The notes: generated from the letters alone by a model not told the origin. A DNA stretch of 64,000 nucleotides from an uncultured Phycisphaeraceae bacterium (GCA_937899905.1 CALCCF010000049.1:1-64000); one strand, 5' to 3'. Shown: positions 8,413 through 18,134, counted from the first letter of the stretch. A program made the numbers and translations.

Positions 8413-9186
8413 ATGCCTACCTCGACCCGTACTCCGTTCATTGGCGGCAACTGGAAGATGAACACCACCAGGGGCCAGGCCCTCGAACTGGCCGCCGACG
8501 TCGCGCGTGCGGCGGCCGAGAAGGCAGTCGGTCCACAAGTGGCCGTCTACCCGCCCTACGTCTGGCTCGAGACCATCCGCGCCACCGTCGGCGGCGTCAG
8601 CCTCATGCTCGGGGCCCAGGACTGCTCGCCCGAGGCCAACGGGGCATTCACCGGCGACGTCTCGCTTGACATGCTTACCGAGTGCGGCGTGAGCACCGTA
8701 CTCGTCGGCCACAGCGAGCGGCGCCACGGCCTGCGCGAGCCCGAGGAGCGCATCGCCGCCAAGCTCAAGGCCGTGCTCGGCCGGTCGATGACCGGCGTGC
8801 TGTGCATCGGCGAGACGCTCGACGAGCGCGAGACCGGCGCGACCGACACCGTCAACGAGATGCAGCTCCGCTCGGCACTGGATGGACTGAAAGTGAGAGA
8901 CCCGGGCAAGCTCGTCATCGCCTACGAGCCCGTCTGGGCCATCGGCACCGGCAAGACCGCTAGCAGTGATGACGCCCAGGCTGCCCATGCCGCGATCCGC
9001 ACCGTCCTCGTGTCGATCCTTGGCGATGCGCACGCCCAGGCCATCCGCATCATCTACGGCGGCTCGATGAAGCCCGCCAACGCGGCCGAGCTCATGGCCC
9101 AGCCCGACATCGACGGCGGACTCATCGGTGGCGCCTCGCTTAAGGCAGAGGACTTCACCGCCATCGTCGACGCAGCGCGAGCATAA
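8413..9186 (+). CDS. tpiA: triosephosphate isomerase
   Basis: This enzyme interconverts dihydroxyacetone phosphate and glyceraldehyde 3-phosphate in glycolysis and gluconeogenesis. Its 257 residues fit the family. The substrate lysine lies in GGNWKMN, the catalytic His in VLVGHSERR and the catalytic Glu in AYEPVWAIGTGK, while GGSMKPANA and GGASLKAEDF bind phosphate. The ATG at 8413 follows TAGGG by 6 bases and gives the normal family N-terminus; a TTG two codons earlier is less likely. It stands as a single gene followed by a hairpin shared with ahcY. Confidence 0.97.
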   Translation: MPTSTRTPFIGGNWKMNTTRGQALELAADVARAAAEKAVGPQVAVYPPYVWLETIRATVGGVSLMLGAQDCSPEANGAFTGDVSLDMLTECGVSTVLVGHSERRHGLREPEERIAAKLKAVLGRSMTGVLCIGETLDERETGATDTVNEMQLRSALDGLKVRDPGKLVIAYEPVWAIGTGKTASSDDAQAAHAAIRTVLVSILGDAHAQAIRIIYGGSMKPANAAELMAQPDIDGGLIGGASLKAEDFTAIVDAARA

Positions 9187-9187
9187 G

Positions 9188-9214
9188 AAAAGACCACGTG
9201 CAATGTGCACGTGG
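9188..9214 (-). terminator. intrinsic terminator of ahcY, possibly bidirectional
   Basis: CCACGTGC and GCACGTGG form a perfect 8-bp stem (9194-9214) around a 5-base loop. On the minus strand it is followed by TCTTTTCTT, as expected for ahcY, which ends 66 bases earlier. On the plus strand the hairpin lies just after tpiA but lacks a T-run. Confidence 0.75.
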
Positions 9215-9279
9215 CCTCGCTTCAACTCAAATTGCAAGGAGCGAGTGTCGGCCCGGAGGGCCGTACGGAGCGCTCAAGC

Positions 9280-10770
<1,491 letters not shown>

Positions 10771-10847
10771 GCCTTCGTTCCTCATTCCTTGGCTGGTGTG
10801 TTGGTTCGTTGGGTCAATGGCTCGGCCGTGCATGCGGTCGAGCGGGA

Positions 10848-11819
10848 TTAGTTCGTTATCGATTCCTGCCGCGGCCGGATCGCCGTCGCGGCAAACACCT
10901 CTGGTCCTCTCGCCTGTGGAGTACTCGGCAAAGGCCGGTGGCCAATCCACTCGAGTCCGGCCTCACTGCACCACGCCGCGAGTTGCTCGGCGGAGATACC
11001 CGGCCATGCATGGCCCATCTCTAGCCGGAACTCCTCACGCTGATGCGGGAGCATGTCCACGATCAGTGCCCGCCCATTGGGCCGAAGCACCCGCGCCACC
11101 TCACGCAGAGCCAATACCGGCTCCTCGAGGTGGTGCAAGATCAGTCCGAGAACGGCAAGGTCGACGCTCGAGTCGTCGAGCGGGAGCGACTCGGCTCCAC
11201 CCTGCCGAAGCTCAACATTGGCGGGGTTACCAAGTCGTGACCGCGCCGCATCGAGCATCGTCGGCTCGCGATCAATCCCGATCACACTGCTCGCGATCGG
11301 CGAGAGCATCTCAGTGAATACGCCCGTGCCGCAGCCGATGTCAGCCGCAACAAGGCCCTGCGGCAGCAAGGAGGCGATCGCTTCGCCGGCGTACCGCTCG
11401 CCGTATAGCTCACGGCTCACATCGTCCCACTGGGCCCCCACCCGCCCGAAGAACGCTGCCGATCCTGGCTTCCGAGCGGCGATCACCGCGCGGAGCCGGC
11501 GGAGGTCCGCCTCGGCCTCGTCGCCGCTCTCAGCCGCAGCTCGCACCTGCGTCCACACACCGCGAAGTTCTGGCGGGAGGTCGTCGCTCAAACAGCGGTA
11601 GAGCGTGGCCGTGCCCACGGCGCGTCGCTGGATCCAGCCGTGCTCGGCCAGCAGCTTCAGCCGGCGGCTCACGGTCGACTGCGGAAGCTGGACGATCTGA
11701 GCGATCTCGCCGACCGCCAGTTCCTCGGCCTCGAGCACGCGGACGATGCGCAGCCTCGTCGCATCGGCGAGAGCCGAAAGAGCCGCAGCAAGATCCGTGA
11801 GGGTTTCGGCCGTATTCAT
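10848..11819 (-). CDS. ArsR-family regulator fused to a SAM methyltransferase domain
   Basis: A 323-residue fusion. Residues about 1-95 are a winged-helix ArsR domain ([14 protein letters not shown], then [18 protein letters not shown] as recognition helix). No metal-binding ELCVCDL-type Cys motif is present. Residues about 140-315 are a class I methyltransferase with motif [13 protein letters not shown] and a later [15 protein letters not shown] motif. Its position just before ahcY suggests that it senses SAM or SAH and controls the operon; ArsR-type SAH-responsive regulators (SahR) are known in Proteobacteria, usually without this extra domain. Whether the methyltransferase part is catalytic or only a sensor cannot be told. 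Confidence 0.85.
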   Translation of the reverse strand: MNTAETLTDLAAALSALADATRLRIVRVLEAEELAVGEIAQIVQLPQSTVSRRLKLLAEHGWIQRRAVGTATLYRCLSDDLPPELRGVWTQVRAAAESGDEAEADLRRLRAVIAARKPGSAAFFGRVGAQWDDVSRELYGERYAGEAIASLLPQGLVAADIGCGTGVFTEMLSPIASSVIGIDREPTMLDAARSRLGNPANVELRQGGAESLPLDDSSVDLAVLGLILHHLEEPVLALREVARVLRPNGRALIVDMLPHQREEFRLEMGHAWPGISAEQLAAWCSEAGLEWIGHRPLPSTPQARGPEVFAATAIRPRQESITN

Positions 11820-11836
11820 CCGTTCAACCGGATGAA
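11815..11836. promoter_or_regulatory. inverted repeat over the regulator start, candidate operator
   Basis: TTCATCCG (11815-11822) and CGGATGAA (11829-11836) are exact reverse complements with a 6-base spacer. The repeat covers the start codon of the ArsR-methyltransferase gene, a good place for self-repression by a dimeric winged-helix protein. I see no second copy just before ahcY. Confidence 0.5.
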
Positions 11837-11885
11837 GTGTACAAATCCGATCCTGTGAAGCAACCGAACGCGTCAGAAATTGGGA

Positions 11886-12629
11886 TTACCCGCGCTCTTC
11901 GGGCTCCGGCGGAGCCGCGTCAGGGGCGAGGATGCCCTCTTCCACCGCCTCACGCGGCACCCGAACGAAGGTCCGGCCCGGAGTCTCCCCCAGGGTGCGG
12001 ATCCGCTGGGAGATCTGCTCGTTGGTGTAGTCGAACCACAGGGCCATGGCGTAGCGCTCCAGAGCGTTCGCTTCGTCCCCCAAGCCGTGGTAGAACTCGG
12101 CGAGCTTGAGCTGCGGCTCCACGCTCAGGCCCCGATCCACCCGGGCCGCGGCGAGCAGGGCCCGCTCCGCCTCGTCAGGATCGCCAATCTCCTGGGCGTA
12201 TTGGCCGAGGCGTAGGAACTCCTCCACCGTCCCTGGCTGGCGGGTCCGATCACGGAGCAGCGAAATCAGCCGCTCGTGCTCGCCGGCTCCATATAGCGCG
12301 CTGATCAGCAACTGCAGCTTCTCGTCATCGCGTGGATCGTCGCGATACACGCGCTCCAGCGGGATGATGGCCTCACCAGGGCGCTCGAGGGCGAGCAGTG
12401 CCTTCCCTCGACCCAGATCCGAAGCCAGCGGCACCGGGTAGACGCGGGCGTACTCGTCCCACTCGGAGAGCGCCGTCTGGTAGTCGCCGCGGTCATAGGC
12501 CTTGTTGGCCGACTCACGGATCTCCCCGGCCGAGCGCTCCCGCTTGGCGCAGCCGCTCAGCGACATCGGGAGCAGGGCGAGGATCACCAGGAGGGCGGTG
12601 AGAAACGCGATATTCTGGTTCCGTGGCAT
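11886..12629 (-). CDS. TPR-containing lipoprotein
   Basis: A 247-residue lipoprotein with a hydrophobic signal peptide and the lipobox LSGC at about residue 27. The mature part is helical and fits about four tetratricopeptide repeats (for example ANKAYDRGDYQTALSEWDEYARVYP and ALERYAMALWFDY). TPR lipoproteins usually act as scaffolds for cell-envelope complexes; no partner is evident here. The ATG is preceded by GATAAT seven bases upstream and has no clear ribosome binding site, so a very short leader is possible. Confidence 0.75.
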   Translation of the reverse strand: MPRNQNIAFLTALLVILALLPMSLSGCAKRERSAGEIRESANKAYDRGDYQTALSEWDEYARVYPVPLASDLGRGKALLALERPGEAIIPLERVYRDDPRDDEKLQLLISALYGAGEHERLISLLRDRTRQPGTVEEFLRLGQYAQEIGDPDEAERALLAAARVDRGLSVEPQLKLAEFYHGLGDEANALERYAMALWFDYTNEQISQRIRTLGETPGRTFVRVPREAVEEGILAPDAAPPEPEERG

Positions 12630-12734
12630 AGGCTGGATTATCGGCGCTCAGACGCGGCCTTGGCTACCCGGCCAGCCCCCAATCGCTCCGATTACCCAAC
12701 TTCCACGTGCGCCTTGTGAATCACGCCCTCGACC

Positions 12735-13100
12735 ATGCCCGGCACCCACCCCACCGTGTTGCTTCGCCACAGCCTGCCAGATGGCTCCCACCACTTCGAT
12801 TGGATGCTCGCGCGCGACGACTCCGGGTCGCTCCTTACCTTCCGGCTCGACGAGGACATCAGCCTTGGCTGTCAGCGCTTTTCTGGGCCACGCCTGCCCG
12901 ATCACCGCCGGCGATACCTCGAATACGAAGGCCCCGTCTCCGGCGACCGCGGCCGGGTAGATCGCGTGGCCCGCGGCGATTGCGAGATCTTGCTCGAGAG
13001 CCACGAAGAGGTGCTCGTGCGCGTTGCTCTGGGCTCCCTGAGCGGCGAGATTCATGGCACGGCGATCGAAGACGGCCTGTTTTTGTTTGGATTCCAATAA
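12735..13100 (+). CDS. stand-alone LigD N-terminal-like (3'-phosphoesterase) domain
   Basis: A 121-residue protein. The opening VLLRHSLPDGSHHFDWMLARDD and the later YLEYEGPVSGDRGRV resemble the phosphoesterase domain found at the N-terminus of the repair ligase LigD, which trims 3' ends of DNA and RNA. Here it is a single-domain protein with no ligase or Ku gene nearby. The His-x-Asp-x-x-Leu pattern (HFDWML) matches the family's metal-binding region, but not all active-site residues can be checked by eye. Stand-alone versions may work in DNA repair or have lost activity. Confidence 0.6.
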   Translation: MPGTHPTVLLRHSLPDGSHHFDWMLARDDSGSLLTFRLDEDISLGCQRFSGPRLPDHRRRYLEYEGPVSGDRGRVDRVARGDCEILLESHEEVLVRVALGSLSGEIHGTAIEDGLFLFGFQ

Positions 13101-13107
13101 AATCACC

Positions 13108-13136
13108 TTCGGATTCGCACCCGCTTGTGGTATTCT
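13108..13136 (+). promoter_or_regulatory. candidate promoter of the 104-residue protein
   Basis: TTCGGA (13108-13113) and TATTCT (13131-13136) are 17 bases apart. The -10 box is good and the -35 box weak. The gene starts 118 bases later, so the transcript would have a long leader. Confidence 0.4.
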
Positions 13137-13154
13137 GAAAGGGACCCGCTGATA

Positions 13155-13174
13155 GGAAGCCACGGTCGGCTTCC
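13155..13174 (+). other. hairpin in the leader of the small-protein gene
   Basis: GGAAGCC and GGCTTCC form a perfect 7-bp stem with a 6-base loop (ACGGTC), about 20 bases after the candidate -10 box and 80 bases before the start codon. It does not end in a T-run, so it may be a leader structure, not a terminator. Confidence 0.45.
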
Positions 13175-13254
13175 CATCGATCGGCCGCGTGGGGTAGCCG
13201 ATCTGGGCCAGCCGGGATCGTGGCAGGCGGGTGACGATTCCTCGGAGCATGGCG

Positions 13255-13569
13255 ATGCTCGAGCAGAACCAAATCAAGCACGACAACGACAGCAAGCCCA
13301 AGATCCGCACGCTTGCGAGTCTGGGCTCGGCCCCCGAGGACGAGTCCGGTTGGCAGCGGCACGCGAAAATGACGGGCCAGGGCGCCACCCATGTCAAGAG
13401 CTTCCACTGCAAGCTGCAGGGCGACGCGCTCAAACACCTCGACCAGCAGATCAACGATTGGCTAGAGGGCCATGAGGACTGCGAGATCAAGCTCGTGACA
13501 ACCCAGGTGGGTGAGTGGAGCGACAACCTCGGCAAGGCCTGCCACCTGATCGTCCAGGTCTGGGTGTAG
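13255..13569 (+). CDS. conserved-looking small protein of unknown function
   Basis: A 104-residue soluble protein with no signal peptide or membrane segment. It has a basic N-terminal third and a second half with alternating polar and hydrophobic residues (HVKSFHCKLQGDALKHLDQQINDWLEGH, then EIKLVTTQVGEW and LIVQVWV) that suggests an alpha-beta fold. I do not recognise the family. The start at 13255 is chosen because CGGAG lies 7 bases before it; the ATG at 13249 is too close to that site. Confidence 0.6.
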   Translation: MLEQNQIKHDNDSKPKIRTLASLGSAPEDESGWQRHAKMTGQGATHVKSFHCKLQGDALKHLDQQINDWLEGHEDCEIKLVTTQVGEWSDNLGKACHLIVQVWV

Positions 13570-13639
13570 CGCAGGAGCGAGAACTCGGTTGGCTGGGCTT
13601 CGCTGACGCTTAACGCCCGTGCCGACCGATATCCCACGC

Positions 13640-15439
13640 GTGTGCGGCATCGTCGCAATTGCGCGAGGGGGACGCGTGCCGTGCTCGGTCTCCGAGCGGC
13701 AGGCGATCAAGATGCGCGACGCGCTCGCGCACCGAGGACCCGATGGCGCCGGGGTGTGGTCGGCGCCAGGGGTCTTCCTTGGGCAGCGCAGGCTGGAGGT
13801 CATCGCGCCCGGCGAGCCCGGCCACCAACCCATGCTGTCGCGCGATGGCCGGTGGGCCCTCGTCTACAACGGCGAGCTTTACAACGATGCCGAACTGCGC
13901 ACCGAGCTCGCGCGTACCGGGCACGAGCCCGATTGCGAGAGCGACACCGCCACGGTTTGCCAAGTCCTGAGCGCCTGGGGCCCGCGTGGCCTCGAGCGTT
14001 GCCGCGGGATGTTCGCCATCGCCGCCTTCGACACGCAGGAGCAGAGACTCGTCCTCGCCCGAGACCCGCTGGGCATCAAGCCCTTGTACTATGCGCTGGC
14101 CCAGCCCCCAGGTGGCGGTGGTCCGGAATTGGTCGTTGCGAGCGAAGTGACGGCGATCTTCGAGCACCCAGCGATCTCGCCGCAGATCGATCCGATCGGG
14201 CTTGCCGCATACCTGACGACCATCCGCGTGTCGACTGAGGGCCGAACGCTCTTTGATGGCGTGAGCATGCTGATGCCGGGCCGAGTCGAAGAGCTCGACC
14301 TGCGCAACGCGGAACTCTCGAGCGAGTCTTGGGACCTGCCGATCGAGGCGGACACTGGCACTGATGTTCGGGCATGCCTCGAAGACTCCGTCGTCCGGCA
14401 TCTGAGATCCGACGTGCCCGTGTGCGTGCTCCTCAGCGGCGGCTTGGACAGCACCATCATCGCCGGGCTGACCCAAGAGCATCGCATACGTCTCCCCACG
14501 TTCGGCGCAGGGGATCAATCGAACGCGGCCGATGGTGACCTGGCCCACGCCCGCGAACTGGCTGCGCAATGGGGCCTGCCGCACCACGCAATCCGCATGA
14601 GCCAGACTCGGTTCACGCGAGGCGTCCGCACGCTCATCGAGCGAACGGGCCAGCCGGTCAGCACGCCCAACGAGACGGCGATCCATGCCCTTGGCTGCGC
14701 GATCAGGGCCGGAGGCTGCAAGGTCGCGCTCACAGGTGAGGGCGCCGACGAACTCTTCGGCGGCTACCACGCCCCGTTGACGCGCGCGGCCGCATACATC
14801 GAGAGCGACGGCAACGACCCTGCCATCGACTTCCTGGTCGGGCACGCGTGGGTTCCCCCACCGGCGATGCCCAAGCTGCTCAGCCCGAAGCTCGCGCGGC
14901 TCGGCGACTTCTCACAGTGGCTCGCCGACGCCTACCGCCACGCGTACGAGCAGGAACTCGGCCGCCCCGGACCATCGGTTTCGCCGGCGGACGAGGCCAT
15001 GCGCGGGCACATGCGTCTGGTCCGTCGCATCAACCTCACGGGCCTGTTGCAACGCGTCGACAGCGCACTCTCGCAATCGGGTGTGGAAGGACGCACACCG
15101 TTCGCCGACCGTATCGTGGCCTCGCTGGCCGATCGCCTGCCGATGGATCGCAAGTTCGACGGCTCGCTGCCACCGCACGAGGGCACGAAGATCGCCCTGC
15201 GCGATTCGTTCGACGGCATCGTTCCCGACAAGATCCGCGCTCGCCCGAAGGCAAGCTTCCCGCTGCCGTTCCAGGATTGGCTCGCGCCGCTATTCGCCGA
15301 CCTCGATGGTGAACCGCTCATCGACGAGCTGTTCAGCCGCGAGGCGTGGGAGTTGGTGCGTAGCGCACCACACCAGCACTGGTCGCTTGCCTGGCCCATG
15401 ATCAATGTTGGGCTGTGGGCGCGTCGCTGGTTCGCGTGA
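13640..15439 (+). CDS. asnB: asparagine synthetase, glutamine-hydrolysing
   Basis: The enzyme transfers ammonia from glutamine to aspartate with ATP. Residues 2-220 form the class II glutaminase domain. The synthetase domain has the PP-loop SGGLDST near residue 275 and GEGADELFGGYH further on. I placed the start at GTG 13640 because Cys then becomes residue 2 (CGIVAIA), as needed for the N-terminal nucleophile after Met removal; an in-frame GTG at 13619 would bury it. The sequence also fits asparagine-synthetase-like enzymes of polysaccharide loci, but no such genes are near. It has 599 residues. Confidence 0.9.
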   Translation: MCGIVAIARGGRVPCSVSERQAIKMRDALAHRGPDGAGVWSAPGVFLGQRRLEVIAPGEPGHQPMLSRDGRWALVYNGELYNDAELRTELARTGHEPDCESDTATVCQVLSAWGPRGLERCRGMFAIAAFDTQEQRLVLARDPLGIKPLYYALAQPPGGGGPELVVASEVTAIFEHPAISPQIDPIGLAAYLTTIRVSTEGRTLFDGVSMLMPGRVEELDLRNAELSSESWDLPIEADTGTDVRACLEDSVVRHLRSDVPVCVLLSGGLDSTIIAGLTQEHRIRLPTFGAGDQSNAADGDLAHARELAAQWGLPHHAIRMSQTRFTRGVRTLIERTGQPVSTPNETAIHALGCAIRAGGCKVALTGEGADELFGGYHAPLTRAAAYIESDGNDPAIDFLVGHAWVPPPAMPKLLSPKLARLGDFSQWLADAYRHAYEQELGRPGPSVSPADEAMRGHMRLVRRINLTGLLQRVDSALSQSGVEGRTPFADRIVASLADRLPMDRKFDGSLPPHEGTKIALRDSFDGIVPDKIRARPKASFPLPFQDWLAPLFADLDGEPLIDELFSREAWELVRSAPHQHWSLAWPMINVGLWARRWFA

Positions 15440-15460
15440 GGGCTCAAGACGGCTCGCGGC

Positions 15461-15823
15461 CTAGCCCGCTCGCTTCGTGTGCACGTCTCGGCACGCGGCG
15501 AAAAGGCCCGCGAGCGCGTGTTCTGCATGCTCGCTCAGATCGACAAACGCCAGCCCGATCTCGCGAGTGAGCACGCCGGGCCGCGTCGACCACGCCACCG
15601 TGACCTTGAGCGGCAGTACTTCGGGCATGCCGTGCAGCTCGACCTCGAACGCCCCATAGGTATCTAGTGCCGGCCACGGCACGCCGCGCAGGCGCATGCC
15701 GCCTGGCCCGATATCAACCACGCGACCGAGCCTCGTGCGCAGGTGTCGGACCTCGAGCCGGCCGAGGTTTCGGCGTTCGGTCTCGAGCTTCCAGGCCGCC
15801 GGTGGTGCAAGCGTCTCACTCAT
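15461..15823 (-). CDS. PilZ-like domain protein
   Basis: A 120-residue protein. The pattern ERRNLGRLEVRHLRTRLGRVVDIGPGGMRLRG fits the PilZ c-di-GMP-binding domain, with a basic N-terminal stretch followed by a D-x-G-x-G-G turn. The canonical RxxxR and DxSxxG motifs are only partly kept, so ligand binding is uncertain. The start at 15823 removes a 49-residue low-complexity extension of the longer frame. An HD-GYP c-di-GMP phosphodiesterase candidate lies about 30 kb away. Confidence 0.55.
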   Translation of the reverse strand: MSETLAPPAAWKLETERRNLGRLEVRHLRTRLGRVVDIGPGGMRLRGVPWPALDTYGAFEVELHGMPEVLPLKVTVAWSTRPGVLTREIGLAFVDLSEHAEHALAGLFAACRDVHTKRAG

Positions 15824-15923
15824 GATTCCCGAGCATCGGCCCGTCGCTGTTGGCCATCGACGCCCATCGCGCGACCGACGCCTTACGGACCGCCAAAGCT
15901 CCGGTCCTAGGGCCTGTACGGGC

Positions 15924-15952
15924 TTGATCGGTCCCGATGTGCGGTCTATGAC
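15924..15952 (+). promoter_or_regulatory. promoter of queF, likely leaderless
   Basis: TTGATC (15924-15929) and TATGAC (15947-15952) are 17 bases apart. The queF ATG begins 5 bases after the -10 box, so transcription would start at or next to the start codon. Confidence 0.5.
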
Positions 15953-15957
15953 AGGCG

Positions 15958-16335
15958 ATGCCCGACGCAAGCCTGCTAGAGACGTTCGAGACGCCGGTCG
16001 ACACGCCGTTCATGATCGAGCACGTGGCCGAGGAGTTCACCTCGCTGTGCCCAAAGACTGGCCATCCCGATTTTGGTGAGGTCCGAGTTGTGTATGAGCC
16101 CAAGCCCGCGAACGCCGGAGGGCAGTGCGTCGAGCTCAAGAGCCTGAAGATGTACTTCCAGTCGTTCCGCGACGAGGGCATTTTTTACGAAGCGGTGACC
16201 AACAAGATCCGCGATGACCTTGCTGCGCTCATGGAGCCCACCTGGATGCGCGTGACCACCGACTGGAAGGGCCGCGGCGGCATCCGATCGGTGATCCGGG
16301 CCGATCATGGTCCGGTGCCCGGGCACGTACACTAA
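15958..16335 (+). CDS. queF: NADPH-dependent 7-cyano-7-deazaguanine reductase
   Basis: QueF reduces preQ0 to preQ1, the last step before the modified base is inserted into tRNA in queuosine synthesis. The 125 residues match the short, YkvM-type form. The nucleophile Cys lies in SLCPKTGHPDFG at about residue 31, and ECxELKSLKMYFQSFRDEGIFYE-type residues, here CVELKSLKMY, follow as in the family. There is no clear ribosome binding site, and the ATG is 5 bases after a -10 box. The partner genes queE and queC lie at 33976-35399. Confidence 0.95.
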   Translation: MPDASLLETFETPVDTPFMIEHVAEEFTSLCPKTGHPDFGEVRVVYEPKPANAGGQCVELKSLKMYFQSFRDEGIFYEAVTNKIRDDLAALMEPTWMRVTTDWKGRGGIRSVIRADHGPVPGHVH

Positions 16336-16370
16336 CGGGCGCGCCCCCAAGACCACCGAAAGGCCCATGC

Positions 16371-16613
16371 ATGGCTGCGACCTCCAATCGAACGCTCATC
16401 ACCGACCTCGGCGAGGGGGAGCACGTCAGCGGCCCGTTCGCCATCATCAATGCCCAGCTCGGCAAGACACGCACCGACAAGCTGTACCTGCGGTGCCTGC
16501 TGTCCGATCGCTCCGGTACGGCCCCCGCTCGCATGTGGTCGATCGATGAGGTGATGTTCAATCGCCTGCCCGCCGAGGGGTTCGTGTGGATCGAGGGCGT
16601 CGCACAATCATAA
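16371..16613 (+). CDS. OB-fold half of a split YhaM-type exoribonuclease
   Basis: An 80-residue protein that matches the N-terminal nucleic-acid-binding OB domain of YhaM-family 3'-5' exoribonucleases (KTRTDKLYLRCLLSDRSGTAPARMW, then FVWIEG). The family normally continues into an HD nuclease domain. Here the frame stops at TAA 16611-16613, just where family members have an aromatic residue, and the rest follows in the same frame after nine further A. GAAAGG 7 bases upstream sets the start. It may act in complex with the next protein, or the stop may be a mutation or sequence error. Confidence 0.75.
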   Translation: MAATSNRTLITDLGEGEHVSGPFAIINAQLGKTRTDKLYLRCLLSDRSGTAPARMWSIDEVMFNRLPAEGFVWIEGVAQS

Positions 16614-16623
16614 AAAAAAAAAA
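16612..16623 (+). repeat. run of 12 A at the break in the exoribonuclease frame
   Basis: Twelve consecutive A form the last two bases of the TAA stop, three AAA codons and the A of the next ATG. Such a run is very unusual in this GC-rich sequence, where Lys is normally AAG. Confidence 0.9.
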
Positions 16624-17369
16624 TGCAGATCATCATCCAGTCGATCGATCCGTTCGATCAGTACGAGGAGATGATCCGCGAGCTGCTGCCGGCCTCCAAG
16701 CGCAACCCAGAGGAGATGTTCCAGGAGCTGCGCACGCTCTTCGAGTCGCTCACGCACCCCGCCGCGGGTCGGCTTGCCAAGGCGTTCTTCGACGATGACG
16801 CGTTGATGTCCGCGTTCCGCTCCGCGCCTGCGGCCAAGGTCCTGCACCACGCCTACTTGGGCGGTTTGCTCGAGCACACGCTGCAGCTTTGTAATCTTGC
16901 CGATCGCATGCTGCCGCTGTATCCGCTGCTCAATCGCGACCTCGTGCTCCTGGGGTTGCTGCTCCACGACATGGCCAAGACGCGTGAGCTCATGTACGAC
17001 CGCGCGTTCGACTACACCGAGCGCGGCCTGCTGGTCGGCCACATCGTCGACGGCGTGATCCTGCTGCGAGAGAAGGTCTACCAGCCCGGCATCGAGATGC
17101 CGCCCGAAGCGATCATGGTCCTCGAGCACATCATCCTGTCGCACCACGGCGTGCCCGAGTTCGGCGCTGCCAAGGTGCCCAGCACGCCTGAGGCGATCTT
17201 CGTCTCGAACCTCGACGATCTGGACGCCAAGACCGAGATGGCGCTCGTGGCGTCGAAGCGGGACAAGCCGGTTGGTGCCGACCTTCGTGGGGCGTTCACC
17301 GAGAAGCACTGGGCGCTGAATACCCGTGTATATCGCCCGGATCCCCTTTCGAGCGGTGGCGGCTCGTAG
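16623..17369 (+). CDS. HD-domain half of a split YhaM-type exoribonuclease
   Basis: A 248-residue protein. MQIIIQSIDPFD corresponds to the last strands of the OB domain in intact relatives, so the family N-terminus is missing. The HD nuclease domain follows, with LLEHTLQLCNLAD, LLLHDMAKTREL, HIILSHHG and DDLDAKTEM as the metal-binding residues. YhaM-type enzymes degrade RNA from the 3' end in the cytoplasm. The frame equals that of the OB gene. The only ATG directly follows the A-run, and no Shine-Dalgarno site precedes it, so translation would depend on readthrough or on re-initiation after the TAA nine bases earlier. Confidence 0.8.
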   Translation: MQIIIQSIDPFDQYEEMIRELLPASKRNPEEMFQELRTLFESLTHPAAGRLAKAFFDDDALMSAFRSAPAAKVLHHAYLGGLLEHTLQLCNLADRMLPLYPLLNRDLVLLGLLLHDMAKTRELMYDRAFDYTERGLLVGHIVDGVILLREKVYQPGIEMPPEAIMVLEHIILSHHGVPEFGAAKVPSTPEAIFVSNLDDLDAKTEMALVASKRDKPVGADLRGAFTEKHWALNTRVYRPDPLSSGGGS

Positions 17370-17398
17370 CCCTTGGGACAGGCGATCTAGAGTTCTTC

Positions 17399-18112
17399 AT
17401 GAGTGACGAAGTTGCCATCCAGGTGAACTTTGGCAAGCCCATGCCGCTCTTCCCGCTCGGCGTGGTCGCGCTCATGCCCCAGCAGGTCGCGCCGTTCCAC
17501 ATCTTCGAGATGCGGTACCGCCAGATGATCGAAGAAGCGCTCGATGGGTCCGGCCAGATCGCCATGGCGACCTACGACACCAGCGAGATGGAGAGCTTTG
17601 ACTACACGGGCGACACCGTGCCGCTCAGGCCGGCCGTCTGCGTGGGCCAGGTCTTCCAGCACGAGAAGCTGCCCGATGGCCATTACAACATCCTGCTCCA
17701 AGGCATCTGCCGCGCTCGCATCGTCGATGAGGACGAGCCCGAAGACGGCCGCCTGTATCGCGCCGCGTTCCTCGAGCCGCTCGATCTCCCCGGCCAGCAC
17801 GAGCAAGACCTCAGCGACGCCCGCCAGAAGCTGACGCGCAATCTGACGGCATGGCCGCTCCAGCAGCTGCGTACGGCCTCATGGGTCGTCGAGCGGCTGC
17901 AGAACCACCAGATCCCGGACTCGGCCGCACTCGAGCTGGTGTGCTTCTCGCTCTTCACCGATCCCGAGCTGCGATACCAACTCTTGGCCGAAGCCGACGC
18001 CGACCGTCGGGTGAAGCTCGTCGAGCTGGCGCTGGGCGACATGGCCCGCGTCATCCGCCACGCCGCCGCCCAGCACCCCGAGCGCTGGCCTAAGGGCGTG
18101 AGCTGGAACTAA
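17399..18112 (+). CDS. Lon N-terminal-domain (substrate-binding) protein
   Basis: A 237-residue protein that consists of the LON substrate-binding domain alone: PMPLFPLGVVALMPQQVAPFHIFEMRYRQM is the typical opening. The AAA and protease domains of Lon are absent. Stand-alone LON-domain proteins are widespread; their role is not settled, but protein recognition is likely. The ATG lies 5 bases after TAGAGT and has no ribosome binding site, so the transcript may be leaderless. It is 29 bases downstream of the HD-domain gene. Confidence 0.85.
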   Translation: MSDEVAIQVNFGKPMPLFPLGVVALMPQQVAPFHIFEMRYRQMIEEALDGSGQIAMATYDTSEMESFDYTGDTVPLRPAVCVGQVFQHEKLPDGHYNILLQGICRARIVDEDEPEDGRLYRAAFLEPLDLPGQHEQDLSDARQKLTRNLTAWPLQQLRTASWVVERLQNHQIPDSAALELVCFSLFTDPELRYQLLAEADADRRVKLVELALGDMARVIRHAAAQHPERWPKGVSWN

Positions 18113-18134
18113 GCCGTCACCGTTCTGTACGAAT

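Noticed and set aside
8068-9237. 389-residue minus-strand frame opposite tpiA
   Set aside because: tpiA on the plus strand is certain, and the frame's C-terminus is only the SDR gene read out of frame.
10771-10847. SAH riboswitch before ahcY
   Set aside because: The 77 bases between the regulator and ahcY show no recognisable SAH-riboswitch core or pseudoknot, and the upstream gene offers a protein-based explanation.
16623-16630. Programmed frameshift at the A-run
   Set aside because: The two halves are in the same frame, so slippage by one base would break the join instead of restoring it; the obstacle is a stop codon.
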